Below, piece after piece: positions 1 to 7,946 of a stretch of 48,387 nucleotides of DNA. The notes beneath the pieces are model-generated. The model was not told where the DNA came from. It made no database searches and worked only from the letters and a program-made list of their open reading frames with translations. Each line of letters begins with the position of its first letter. The first letter of the stretch is position 1. Source of the stretch: Candidatus Heimdallarchaeota archaeon (GTDB lineage Archaea; Asgardarchaeota; Heimdallarchaeia; Heimdallarchaeales; Heimdallarchaeaceae). The translations under genes and the position numbers were made by a program. The stretch covers positions 1-48,387 of the forward strand of contig JABCTC010000026.1 of the NCBI GenBank assembly GCA_018238545.1, in the 5' to 3' direction.

Positions 1-33
1 TGTACGTTTGTACGATTGTACGTTTGTACGTTT
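1..33. repeat. 8-bp tandem repeat at window start
   Basis: Four contiguous copies of the unit TGTACGTT (one with A for the seventh base) open the window, and the repeat may extend beyond it. Each unit carries the palindromic core GTAC. The copies are too short and unspaced for a CRISPR array. The stretch could be an iteron-like or recombination-prone end of the phage contig, or simple microsatellite expansion; I cannot choose between these. Confidence 0.8.
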
Positions 34-444
34 TGAGTTAGCCCTATCACCCTATTTTCTCCCCTTAAAAGACTTCTTAAATAAACAAAGGTATGCTCTA
101 CCTCTGGTATGACATACCCTTATCATTAGTCATTGTATCATAATGACAAGCAGTGTGTCAATAGTACTATCAAGGGCTGTCGTCCTTGAGGTGTACGTGC
201 GTGCAGGCGTGTATGCATGTGTTAAGAGGTACTACCCAAGTGTTTGAATAAACCAGAAGTATTTAAATAAACCAGATGGGAGTCTCAATGGAACCAAAGG
301 TGGGAGTAAAGAGTGCCACTCCTCCCCTTCCGCCTTCAAAAATTTTAAAAATTTTACAAAAAAGACCCCCTTCCGCCTTCATTTTTTTTGAAAAAAAAAC
401 AAAAAAGACCTCAAAAAATTATAAAAAAGAAACAAAAAAGAACC
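34..444. other. AT-rich leader without a credible gene
   Basis: No convincing coding sequence is seen here. The stretch is low complexity, with A-runs around 390-440. It contains short direct repeats: AATAAACCAGA near 248 and 265, and CCCTTCCGCCTTCA near 325 and 367. An open frame exists at 276-467, but its product is Lys/Pro/Ser-rich low-complexity sequence over the A-runs and has no family features. The region sits upstream of the first phage gene and may hold regulatory or replication signals. Confidence 0.6.
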
Positions 445-471
445 AAATGTCATACATTGACTCTTGAGGTA
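445..471 (+). promoter_or_regulatory. Operator-like repeat, copy 1
   Basis: The 14-mer AAATGTCATACATT (445-458) contains the inverted repeat AATGT-CAT-ACATT and is followed by ACTCTTGAGGTA (460-471). The same two elements recur at 495-526. They lie upstream of an antitoxin-like gene, and Phd/YefM-type antitoxins are known to bind palindromes in their own promoters. I infer an autoregulatory operator; binding is not shown by the sequence. Confidence 0.5.
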
Positions 472-489
472 CCAGAGGGAAACCAATTA

Positions 490-526
490 TTGACAAATGT
501 CATACATTTATGTTACTCTTGAGGTA
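490..526 (+). promoter_or_regulatory. Operator-like repeat, copy 2, with possible -35 box
   Basis: This second copy of AAATGTCATACATT (495-508) and ACTCTTGAGGTA (515-526) has 6 bases between the elements, where copy 1 has 1. A TTGACA hexamer at 490-495 abuts the inverted repeat and could be a bacterial -35 box, so a bound repressor would occlude it. No clean -10 hexamer is evident at the expected distance, so the promoter call is tentative. Confidence 0.45.
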
Positions 527-577
527 ATAAACAAAAAATTTTAAATATAAAAACACTTTTTAAAGGAAACCTTTAAT

Positions 578-982
578 ATGAAAACACTTTCAATGAGAGA
601 ATTACAAAGAAATGCAGGAAATTTAGATTCCACCGAGCCTATTGCTATCCAAAAACATAAAAAAACTTACTTTGTTTTAATTCCAGTAGAACAATATGCA
701 GATTATTTAGAGCAAGTGAAATTTGATGCTCGTTCATTACGAGAAGAGAATTTTAAGTATAAAGAAATCTTTCGTCATTCTCTTTTTGTTAAAAATCCTT
801 TTTCAGGAAAATACCAACAGTTAAATTTAGATCAAGCCTTAGAGCAAGCTGACCAGCCATGGGAAGAACACACGCAATTTATTCCTGATCCACAAGTTAA
901 GAATGAAAAGGCTTCTATGACTTTAGAAGAATTAAAGGCTTCTGGTAAATTTGGGATAATTGATTTAAGCAACCATGACTGA
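578..982 (+). CDS. Phd/YefM-like antitoxin-type protein
   Basis: This 134-aa protein has an N-terminal segment (about 1-48) with the look of the Phd/YefM fold: a start like MKTLSMRELQRN, then a short strand pattern ending in VLIPVEQYADYLEQ. Family members bind DNA through this part and neutralise a toxin with the C-terminal part. The C-terminal 85 residues are polar and unfamiliar. A purine-rich AAAGGA lies about 12 bases before the ATG. Two operator-like inverted repeats lie upstream, and the next gene overlaps its end by 8 bases, an arrangement typical of toxin-antitoxin pairs. The partner looks more like a nuclease than a known toxin, so the gene may instead be a phage transcriptional regulator. 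Confidence 0.5.
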   Translation: MKTLSMRELQRNAGNLDSTEPIAIQKHKKTYFVLIPVEQYADYLEQVKFDARSLREENFKYKEIFRHSLFVKNPFSGKYQQLNLDQALEQADQPWEEHTQFIPDPQVKNEKASMTLEELKASGKFGIIDLSNHD

Positions 983-1388
983 AAAAAATATGCAGACTTT
1001 CTTTGGAAAGTATTTGCAAAAAAACCCTCCAATTTCTACAGAAGTTTATGAGTTGAAGATATGTAAGGGAAAATCGCTTCCTTTTAATATGGTTAAAGAT
1101 CATCAAATAGAAGGGCTGCTAAAAGCAGAAACGGGGCTGTATCATAAGATTACTGACTTTCCTATGTTTGCTGGTTCTAAAATTCGTTTTAATAGACCAA
1201 AACCTTTTGACTGTATTTGTTTTAATAAGGCTTCTTCTTTTATTATTATCTGGTTTTATATTCCGAGAGCAAAGAAGGTGTTTTATAAAATAAAAATTAA
1301 AGACTTTTTAAAATGTAAAGAAACTGCTGAAAGAAAAAGTATAACTGAAGAAATGGCTTCTAAAATAGGAACACAAATATGGATATAG
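975..1388 (+). CDS. Putative PD-(D/E)XK-type nuclease
   Basis: This 137-aa protein overlaps the preceding gene by 8 bases and the following one by 10, so it is co-transcribed. The pattern VYELKICKGKSLPF near residues 24-37, then HQIEGLL, and later KPFDCICF with a hydrophobic strand and FYKIKIKDFLK, resembles small phage and candidate-phylum proteins I recall as RecU/Holliday-junction-resolvase-like. The conserved Glu-x-Lys and Asp would be the metal-binding residues. A role in recombination or genome processing is inferred from weak motif resemblance. It could also be the toxin partner of the upstream antitoxin-like gene. Confidence 0.4.
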   Translation: MTEKNMQTFFGKYLQKNPPISTEVYELKICKGKSLPFNMVKDHQIEGLLKAETGLYHKITDFPMFAGSKIRFNRPKPFDCICFNKASSFIIIWFYIPRAKKVFYKIKIKDFLKCKETAERKSITEEMASKIGTQIWI

Positions 1389-2281
1389 GTTATATTGGAA
1401 ATTTTAGGGCTAAGTATTCGACTGAAAATGACAGGGCTTGGGCTTTTAATAAGCTGGGGCATAATGTTATTGCTTTTCAAGAAGACACTTGCTGCACAGA
1501 AGATATTTTATCTCATAAGTTGGATTTTTTGATTTATTCTCACACTCATGGTTGGCATATGCCTGAAATACTAAAACTATTTAAAAGTATAGGTGTTCCC
1601 ACCATTTCTATTCATTTAGATAGATGGGCACAACTTGCACGTGAAAAAGATGTGGGAGTTGAAGCAACGTGGAAAGTAGACCATATGTTTATGGCTGATG
1701 GTTCTCCCGAAGCAGTAGAGCTTTATGAAAAACACAATTTAAATTGGACTTTTTTAAAACCAGGTGTAGATGAAAGAGGCTGTTATATGGCTCAACCAGA
1801 CCCTGTTAGATTCCCACATAAAATAGTATTTACTGGCAGTAAAGGTTATCACAGTGAATACCCTTTTAGACCCAAACTTATAGAATGGCTGCACAAAACT
1901 TATCCCAATCAATTTACCCATTATGGCGATGATTTACCTTCACTCCGAGGACACGACCTTAATGTTTTATATGCTAGTGCTAAAATTGTAGTTGGTGATT
2001 CTTGTTTTGGCGGAAGACCCAATTATGTTTCAGATCGATATTTTGAAGTGCGGGGAAGAGGCGGCTTTCTACTTCACCCCCATACTAAAGGATTTAATAC
2101 CACTGGCGTTGGTCATTATAAAACACTAGAAGAATTACAAAAACAAATTGATTTTTATTTAACTAATGATTATTCAAGAGAGTTAATGAGAAAAAAGGGT
2201 TTTGAATATGTTAAAAACAATCATACTTATACGCATAGAGCAAAAGAGGTATTAAATATTATATCTAAAGGATTAATATGA
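1379..2281 (+). CDS. CgeB-like glycosyltransferase
   Basis: This 300-aa protein fits a GT-B-type glycosyltransferase of the CgeB-like group. The N-terminal half has a Rossmann-like arrangement (LDFLIYSHTHGWHMPE, then GVPTISIHLDRW), and the C-terminal half has the nucleotide-sugar-binding signature NYVSDRYFEVRGRGGFLLHP near residues 216-235, typical of this family. No signal peptide or membrane segment is visible, so it should act in the cytoplasm. It opens a run of glycan genes and its last four bases overlap the next start (ATGA). Family members transfer sugars to cell-surface or spore polymers; the acceptor here is unknown and could be a virion protein or a modified nucleobase. Confidence 0.72.
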   Translation: MDIGYIGNFRAKYSTENDRAWAFNKLGHNVIAFQEDTCCTEDILSHKLDFLIYSHTHGWHMPEILKLFKSIGVPTISIHLDRWAQLAREKDVGVEATWKVDHMFMADGSPEAVELYEKHNLNWTFLKPGVDERGCYMAQPDPVRFPHKIVFTGSKGYHSEYPFRPKLIEWLHKTYPNQFTHYGDDLPSLRGHDLNVLYASAKIVVGDSCFGGRPNYVSDRYFEVRGRGGFLLHPHTKGFNTTGVGHYKTLEELQKQIDFYLTNDYSRELMRKKGFEYVKNNHTYTHRAKEVLNIISKGLI

Positions 2282-2970
2282 AAAATATTAAGATTAATGG
2301 CAAATGGGATATTTGGTTGCCCAAACATAGAGCTGAACGTCCAGAATGGTTTACTGATAAGGGCTGGGAAAGAGCCAGATTAGATTCAATGCACAAACAT
2401 CTTTCTAAAGACGATTTAATGTTTTATGTTGGTGCAGAAGAAGGTGATATGGCTGCTCTTTGCCAAATGTGGGGGGCTAAAATGGTTTTGTTTGAACCTA
2501 ATCCTAAAGTTTGGTCAAATATTAAAGCTATCTGGAAAGCTAATAAATTGGAAGATCCACTTCTTTGTTATGTCGGATTTGCTTCAAACAAAACATCAAC
2601 ACAAGGAATAGATCTTATTATAAGAGAAAGTGTTTGGGCAAATTGTGCTAATGGAAAATTAATCGCAGATCATGGATTTATGGAATTACATAATCATAAT
2701 GCTCCTGAAATTAAAATAGATGATATAGAAGTTATCCCTACTGCTATTTCTATTGATGTAGAGGGCAGTGAATGGCAAGTGCTTCGTGGTGCAGAACAAA
2801 CTCTTAGAAAATATCATCCTAAAATTTGGTTATCTTTACATCCTGAATTTATGTTTAGAATTTATGGTGAATATCAATTTGATTTAAGAGCTTGGATTAA
2901 AAATTTGGGTTATAAAGAAACATTGTTAGATTATCAGCATGAAGTGCATTTGATGTACGAAAAAAATTAA
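2278..2970 (+). CDS. FkbM-family methyltransferase
   Basis: This 230-aa protein has the FkbM layout. A SAM-binding motif I-like stretch (MFYVGAEEGDMAAL, about 49-62) is followed by an acidic loop after the next strand (VLFEPNPKVW). The diagnostic AISIDVEGSEWQVLRGA lies at about 156-172, and the protein ends in a WLSLHPEF segment. FkbM enzymes O-methylate sugars or small molecules. Its start overlaps the CgeB-like gene by ATGA, which implies translational coupling and a joint role in building or capping a methylated glycan. A shift in base use relative to its neighbours is not apparent. Confidence 0.82.
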   Translation: MKNIKINGKWDIWLPKHRAERPEWFTDKGWERARLDSMHKHLSKDDLMFYVGAEEGDMAALCQMWGAKMVLFEPNPKVWSNIKAIWKANKLEDPLLCYVGFASNKTSTQGIDLIIRESVWANCANGKLIADHGFMELHNHNAPEIKIDDIEVIPTAISIDVEGSEWQVLRGAEQTLRKYHPKIWLSLHPEFMFRIYGEYQFDLRAWIKNLGYKETLLDYQHEVHLMYEKN

Positions 2971-3037
2971 TTCTATATCATGAAAAACTTAAAAAGCCGT
3001 TTTAAAGGCATTTAAAGAGGTTTATTGAGAGAAAAAT

Positions 3038-4519
3038 ATGCTAAAAATCATTCATTTGCAACTAAATAACAAAGCAAAGGGTACTTATTGGGATCATACT
3101 TTTTTATTAGACTGTTTAGAAGGTTTAGATTCAAACCGAGTGGTTGTAATTATTCCAGGTGCTTATCAATGGAATATTACAGACGAAATTAATAGGGAAT
3201 TAGCTAAGTATAAAAAGGTATTAGTTTTTGTAACTTCTGATGAAGAATGCAAATTTGATATAAAAAAATTAAAGCATTCTAATATGATTGTTTATAGTCA
3301 ATATAACAATGGTGGTAAATTATTTCCTCTTGGCTATCCTCCCAATACTCGTAAAATTTTGAAAGAAATTGGATTGGTAAAAAAACAGCATGATTGGTTT
3401 TTTGCAGGTCAAATTAATTGTTCTCGTAGAAAAATGATGGTTGAGGAATTAAAAAAAAGAAAAAATGGAAGACTTTATGAAAGTAAAGGGTTTGCTCAAG
3501 GATTAGATCAACAACAATATTTATATACATTAGCTTGTGCTAAAACAGCTATTTGTCCTCCAGGTCATGTTGCCATTGATTCTTTTCGTCTTTATGAAGC
3601 ACTTGAAGCAGGATGCAATCCCATTGTTGATAGTGTAGGTTCGCTTGATTCTTCTGATACATATTTTTGGGAAAAATTATTTGGTGATGTTGGTTTTTCA
3701 ACTTTTACAGATTATAAAAAAATGCCAACTGGTAAAGATAGTTTAGCTTGGTGGATAAATAAAAAATATCAAATTAGACAGCAGTTTAAGCGTGATTTAG
3801 GTATAAAAGAAAATGATATTGCAGCTATTATTCCAGTTTCTCCAATTAAATCACATCCGAGTACTAGAATAATTGATGAAACTATTAAAAGTATTCGTCA
3901 TCACTTAGATTGTCCTATTTTAGTAACTATGGATGGAGTTAGAAAAGAGCAAGAAAAATTTAAAACTAATTATATGGAATTTCAAAAAAGATTTTTGTGG
4001 AAGTGTAATTTTGAATATAAAGATGTATTGCCTGTTGTTTTTAATAAACATACTCATCAGGCAGGAATGATGAAGGTAGTTTTAAAAAATATTAATATTC
4101 CTTATATTTTATATGTAGAGCATGATACGCCTCTTACTAAAGATAAAATTCCCTGGAATAAATTAAAAAAATACATTAAATCTAAACAATCTAATTTAAT
4201 AAGATTTTATTTTGAAAATCAAATTATTGATGAACACAAACATTTAATGGTTGGTAAACCAGAAAATGAGTTTTTAAAAACTATTCAGTGGAGTCAACGT
4301 CCACATCTTGCTTCTATTGAATATTATAAACAGGTAATGAGTAATTTTTCAGATAAAAGCAATACTTTTATAGAAGACAAAATGCACGGAATTGTACAAA
4401 CTCAAACATGGAAAAAAAACAAACTTTGTATTTATCACCCAAAAGAAAACATTAGGCGATCTTATCATCTTGACGGAAGGAGTGGTGAAAAAAAATACGA
4501 TGATCGTTTGATATATTAA
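3038..4519 (+). CDS. Two-domain exostosin-like/glycosyltransferase protein
   Basis: This 493-aa protein appears bimodular. Residues 1-250 resemble exostosin-like (GT47-type) enzymes, with ICPPGHVAIDSFRLYEALEAG at about 172-192 as the nucleotide-sugar-binding stretch. Residues 258-493 look like a separate GT-A-type domain beginning with IAAIIPVSPIKSHPSTRIID and containing VEHDTPL at 360-366, where EHD takes the place of a DxD metal site. A 67-base gap with weak dyad symmetry separates it from the FkbM gene. Two linked transferase domains suggest successive sugar additions. Domain naming rests on motif memory; the fusion itself is clear from continuous frame and matching codon use. Confidence 0.62.
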   Translation: MLKIIHLQLNNKAKGTYWDHTFLLDCLEGLDSNRVVVIIPGAYQWNITDEINRELAKYKKVLVFVTSDEECKFDIKKLKHSNMIVYSQYNNGGKLFPLGYPPNTRKILKEIGLVKKQHDWFFAGQINCSRRKMMVEELKKRKNGRLYESKGFAQGLDQQQYLYTLACAKTAICPPGHVAIDSFRLYEALEAGCNPIVDSVGSLDSSDTYFWEKLFGDVGFSTFTDYKKMPTGKDSLAWWINKKYQIRQQFKRDLGIKENDIAAIIPVSPIKSHPSTRIIDETIKSIRHHLDCPILVTMDGVRKEQEKFKTNYMEFQKRFLWKCNFEYKDVLPVVFNKHTHQAGMMKVVLKNINIPYILYVEHDTPLTKDKIPWNKLKKYIKSKQSNLIRFYFENQIIDEHKHLMVGKPENEFLKTIQWSQRPHLASIEYYKQVMSNFSDKSNTFIEDKMHGIVQTQTWKKNKLCIYHPKENIRRSYHLDGRSGEKKYDDRLIY

Positions 4520-4521
4520 TA

Positions 4522-4558
4522 ATGAAAGTACATAAATGAAAGTACATAAATGAAAGTA
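4522..4558 (+). repeat. 14-bp tandem repeat duplicating a start codon region
   Basis: The unit ATGAAAGTACATAA occurs twice (4522-4535 and 4536-4549), followed by a partial third copy, ATGAAAGTA, which is the true start of the next gene at 4550. Each full unit encodes a five-codon mini-ORF (MKVHK then stop), and its TGA overlaps the next ATG as ATGA. This makes two chained mini-ORFs ahead of the glycosyltransferase start. It may be slippage duplication, or a reinitiation device. Confidence 0.85.
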
Positions 4559-5560
4559 GGTTTAATAGCTTTTATGAATAGCGGCGGTCTTTCTGCTCAA
4601 ACCAGAAGGCTTGCTCAAATGCTTAATCCTTATAAGATTCTTCTTATTGATTCTTCTGGTTTTTCACCAAATAAAAAACAATATCCCAAAGATTATAAAA
4701 ATTATAATTATACTATAACTAAAGGATTTCCTAAAAATCATGATATTAATACATTTATTCGAGGTTTAACTCATGTATTAACTGTAGAAAATCCATATAA
4801 TTTTTATTTAATTCATGCCTGTAAAGAGGCTGGAATAAAAACTATAGTTCAAACCAATTATGAATTTTGTGAAAATATACAAGCACCTTGGCTTCCAACT
4901 CCTGATCTATTTTTAATGCCTTCTTATTGGAAAATAAAAGAAATGAGTAAATACGATGCTGTATATTTACCTCCTCCAATTAATGTTAAAGAGTTTGAAA
5001 GTGCAAGAAAAACTCATAAAAATAAATTTTTACATATAGTGGGAACACTAGCTTTTAAAGACAGAAATGGCACATTGGATTTACTAAAAGCTATTAAAGG
5101 TGTTAAAAAAGATTTTAAATTAGTAATTAAATCACAACATGAATTACCAAGTAATTATATTATTAAAGATTCAAGGGTTTTTTACAAAATTGGAAATGTT
5201 AGAAAAAATGTTAATTTATATAAAGGGTTTAAGGCTTTAATTTTACCTCGTAGATATGGAGGGTTAAGTTTAACTACTAATGAAGCACTAATGAGTGGAT
5301 TGCCAGTAATGATGCCTGATATTTCTCCTAATAATAAATTACTTCCCAAGCAATGGCTTGTTCCTGCAAAATTAAATCATATATTCCAAGCAAGAGCTTC
5401 TATTGAATGTTATTCAGTAAATATAAAGGCACTGACTAAAAAAATAAGCGAATGGATTGATTTTATTCCTTATAATTTTGCAGCCTTTCCTATTGCTATA
5501 GATAATTTTTCTATGAATGTGTTAAGACCGAAGTATATGCGAATGTTTGCACAAATATAA
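4550..5560 (+). CDS. GT-B glycosyltransferase, GT4-like
   Basis: This 336-aa protein looks like a family-1/GT4-type transferase. It begins with MKVGLIAFMNSGGLSAQTRRLAQML, a typical N-terminal loop for acceptor binding. Mid-protein it has FLHIVGTLAFKDRNGTLDLLKAI (about 162-184), marking the start of the donor-binding domain. Later, LILPRRYGGLSLTTNEALMSGLPVMMPDIS (about 231-260) is the ExxxxG(x)P-type donor motif, in which NEALMSGLPV is the conserved core. It is preceded by the tandem start modules and followed closely by the terminase gene, so a glycosyltransferase is embedded directly next to the DNA-packaging gene. Confidence 0.75.
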   Translation: MKVGLIAFMNSGGLSAQTRRLAQMLNPYKILLIDSSGFSPNKKQYPKDYKNYNYTITKGFPKNHDINTFIRGLTHVLTVENPYNFYLIHACKEAGIKTIVQTNYEFCENIQAPWLPTPDLFLMPSYWKIKEMSKYDAVYLPPPINVKEFESARKTHKNKFLHIVGTLAFKDRNGTLDLLKAIKGVKKDFKLVIKSQHELPSNYIIKDSRVFYKIGNVRKNVNLYKGFKALILPRRYGGLSLTTNEALMSGLPVMMPDISPNNKLLPKQWLVPAKLNHIFQARASIECYSVNIKALTKKISEWIDFIPYNFAAFPIAIDNFSMNVLRPKYMRMFAQI

Positions 5561-5583
5561 AAGTTTGTGATATATTTAATGCA

Positions 5584-7128
5584 ATGCTTACTCAGATGAC
5601 TTCAAAACAAAGATCAAAATTAGAAGCAACTTTTAAAGAAATGGTTAAAAAAGCACAGGAAGACCCTGTCTATTTTTTTAGCACTTTTTTATATACTTTT
5701 AATCCCAAGCAAAAACCTTTTCATTTTAGATTTATTCCTTTTCCTTTTCAAAAACGTTTAATTAGAACGATAATTGAACATATTCAAAATGGAGAGGATT
5801 TATATGTTGAAAAATGTCGAGAAATGGGAGCAACTTATACCTTATTAGGTGTATTTATTTGGTTATGGTTATGGACTCCTGCTTCTAACTTTTTAATAGG
5901 CTCAAGAAAAGAAGAATATGTTGATAATAGAAGGGGTGGAACTGTCGGGAATAAAGAAGAATCATTGTTTGGAAAAATTGATTATATGATGAGCAGATTG
6001 CCAAAATTTATTTTACCACCTGGATATAATAGTGATAAACATTTTAATTATATGTCTTTAGTTAATCCTAACAATGGTAATTCTATTTCAGGAGAATCAA
6101 GTAATGAAAACTTTTCACGGGGTGGTCGTAAGCGAGCTATTATGTTAGATGAATTTGCTTTTTGGCAAAACTCAACTGCTGCTTGGGGGTCTACTGCTGA
6201 TACTACCAACTGTAGAATTATTTTAACAACGCCTGGAATAAAACCTGGCAAAGCGAAGCGTTTAAGATTTGGAAAAGATGGTGAAAAAATAAAAATTGTT
6301 ACACTTCCTTATAATTTAGATCCTAGAAAAAATAAGGTGTGGTTAGCTGACCAAAAAAGTCGTAGATCAGAAGAAGATTTTAACCGCGAAATTATGATTA
6401 ATTGGGAAATGTCTTTGAAGGGAAGAATTTATCCTGAAATGAAAAAAGCAGTTTATGGTGATTTTCCTCTTATCCCAGGAGTACAAATATTTGTTTCAGG
6501 TGATTATGGTTTAGATGGTACAACATTTTTATTTTGGCAAAGAAATCCTAAAAATGGTAAATGGAGATTGATAAATTCATTTCACCATGAAGACGAGCCG
6601 ATAGAATATTACTTTCCTTTGTTTGGGAATCCCGTTAATTCTAAATTTAGTTATACCAATCAACAATTAAGTGATTTTGAATTTATTAGTGCTTATCCTC
6701 CTGCTATTCATTTTGGCGATCCTTCTATTGTAAAACGATCTGGCAATGAAGACAAAAAATCTGATCGTGATAAATTAGCAGCGATTGGGGTATATGTACT
6801 GGTAAATACTAAAAATAATAGTATTGAATATCGGGTAAATACTACAAAAGTTGCTTTAAAAAATGGAATTGAAATTAATGAAAATGAAAATAATAATTAT
6901 GCTTTTGAAGCATTTAAGGGTTACAGGTGGAAAACATGGGATGAAGACCATGAAACAACTAGTGGTTTTAGAAAACCAATACATAATTTTTGTAGTCATC
7001 CAAGCACAGCAATGGAATTTATGTTTGTAAATGTTGAAAAATATATTATGGAAAAACAAGAAGCTCCTGCATGGGCTACAAAGGTTCGTGGATGGTTAAC
7101 AAGTAAAAAATCAATTAAAAAAAGGTAA
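5584..7128 (+). CDS. terL: Phage terminase large subunit
   Basis: This 514-aa protein is the packaging motor. The N-terminal ATPase has a deviant Walker A, CREMGATYT (78-86), and a Walker B strand RAIMLDE (184-190) whose Glu would be catalytic; the coupling motif follows near LTTPG. The C-terminal nuclease domain has the acidic strand FVSGDYGLDGT (Asp307) and a second acidic site, IHFGDPS (Asp379), expected of the RNase-H-like fold. Length suits the family. It would cut concatemeric viral DNA and pump it into the prohead through the portal encoded 1.2 kb downstream. I see no small terminase subunit gene nearby; the HTH-like gene at 7943 is a possible candidate. Confidence 0.88.
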   Translation: MLTQMTSKQRSKLEATFKEMVKKAQEDPVYFFSTFLYTFNPKQKPFHFRFIPFPFQKRLIRTIIEHIQNGEDLYVEKCREMGATYTLLGVFIWLWLWTPASNFLIGSRKEEYVDNRRGGTVGNKEESLFGKIDYMMSRLPKFILPPGYNSDKHFNYMSLVNPNNGNSISGESSNENFSRGGRKRAIMLDEFAFWQNSTAAWGSTADTTNCRIILTTPGIKPGKAKRLRFGKDGEKIKIVTLPYNLDPRKNKVWLADQKSRRSEEDFNREIMINWEMSLKGRIYPEMKKAVYGDFPLIPGVQIFVSGDYGLDGTTFLFWQRNPKNGKWRLINSFHHEDEPIEYYFPLFGNPVNSKFSYTNQQLSDFEFISAYPPAIHFGDPSIVKRSGNEDKKSDRDKLAAIGVYVLVNTKNNSIEYRVNTTKVALKNGIEINENENNNYAFEAFKGYRWKTWDEDHETTSGFRKPIHNFCSHPSTAMEFMFVNVEKYIMEKQEAPAWATKVRGWLTSKKSIKKR

Positions 7129-7161
7129 AAGAAAATACTTTTTTATAAAAGAAAGGAAGTC

Positions 7162-7317
7162 ATGGACGTAAGATCAAAAGATTCTATTCGAGCAATAGAA
7201 AAAACACTAGTAAAACAAGCGGAGGAAATTGTTTGGTTAAGAGAACATATAGAAATGTTACTTACTTTAACTAGAGCAATTAAAAAATCAACTGTTAGAA
7301 AATGGAATAAAAAATGA
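7162..7317 (+). CDS. Small 51-aa phage protein, likely helical
   Basis: A short frame encodes 51 residues rich in Lys, Glu and Ile/Leu, with a heptad-like pattern (IRAIEKTLVKQAEEIVWLRE) that suggests a single coiled-coil helix. GAAAGGAAG lies directly upstream as a good ribosome-binding site, and the stop overlaps the next start as ATGA, which supports real translation. No family is recognised. Its place between terminase and portal suits a small packaging or head accessory protein, but that is only positional inference. Confidence 0.6.
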   Translation: MDVRSKDSIRAIEKTLVKQAEEIVWLREHIEMLLTLTRAIKKSTVRKWNKK

Positions 7318-7946
7318 TAGCTGATCTATCAATAATCTGCACTAGTTTTAATAAACCTAATGAGCAGCTTTGTGAATGTATGGATTCTATAAAAGCACAA
7401 ACCATAGCTCCTAAAGAGATAATTTTAGTTGACGACTGTTCAAATGAGCCTCACGCTCATGCTTTAGCTATTTCTATTATTTTACCTAAAAATGTAGGAG
7501 TGGCTAAAGCACGTGATATTGGGGTCAAAATGTCTACTGGTAAATTATTATTATTTCTTGATGCTGATGATAAAATTGCTCCAGATTTTATAGAACAATG
7601 TGGAAAAGTTGTTAATAAGTTTGATGTTATTTATACCAACTTTTTATTATTTGGTCATGTAGAAAGAAATAAATTGATGGAATTACCTAGTAAATTAAAG
7701 GAAAAAGATTTGTTGAAAACTTGTCCGCTTAGAGTAACTTCAATGATTTATAGAAAAATGTATGATGATTTGAATGGATTTAAAAATTTACCCGTATTTG
7801 AAGATTGGGATTTTTGGTTAAGAGCTATAAGAAAAAAATATACTTTTAAAAAAGCTAATTCTCTTTTTTGGTATAGGCAAAATTTAAAATCCCGCAATCA
7901 TGTTTCTATGGAACAGAAAAATAAAGTGCGAAAGCAAATATTATGA
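7314..7946 (+). CDS. GT2-family glycosyltransferase
   Basis: This 210-aa protein has the classic GT-A/GT2 layout. LSIICTSFNKPNEQLCECMDSI lies near the start, followed by IILVDDCS (37-43), then NVGVAKARDIGVKMSTGKLLLFLDADD (60-86), in which DAD at 83-85 is the metal-binding DxD. A late EDWDFWLRAI supplies the catalytic-base ED motif. It is shorter than many GT2 proteins but has the full catalytic core. The start overlaps the 51-aa gene and the stop overlaps the next gene by 4 bases. It sits between terminase and portal genes, so the glycan functions are interleaved with virion genes, not a separate island. Confidence 0.85.
   Translation: MIADLSIICTSFNKPNEQLCECMDSIKAQTIAPKEIILVDDCSNEPHAHALAISIILPKNVGVAKARDIGVKMSTGKLLLFLDADDKIAPDFIEQCGKVVNKFDVIYTNFLLFGHVERNKLMELPSKLKEKDLLKTCPLRVTSMIYRKMYDDLNGFKNLPVFEDWDFWLRAIRKKYTFKKANSLFWYRQNLKSRNHVSMEQKNKVRKQIL

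Noticed and set aside
1..33. CRISPR-like array
   Set aside because: The 8-bp units are directly contiguous with no spacers, and no cas gene is visible.
276..467. 63-codon open frame in the phage leader
   Set aside because: Its product is low-complexity Lys/Ser/Pro sequence running through A-rich repeats, and it shows no conserved pattern.
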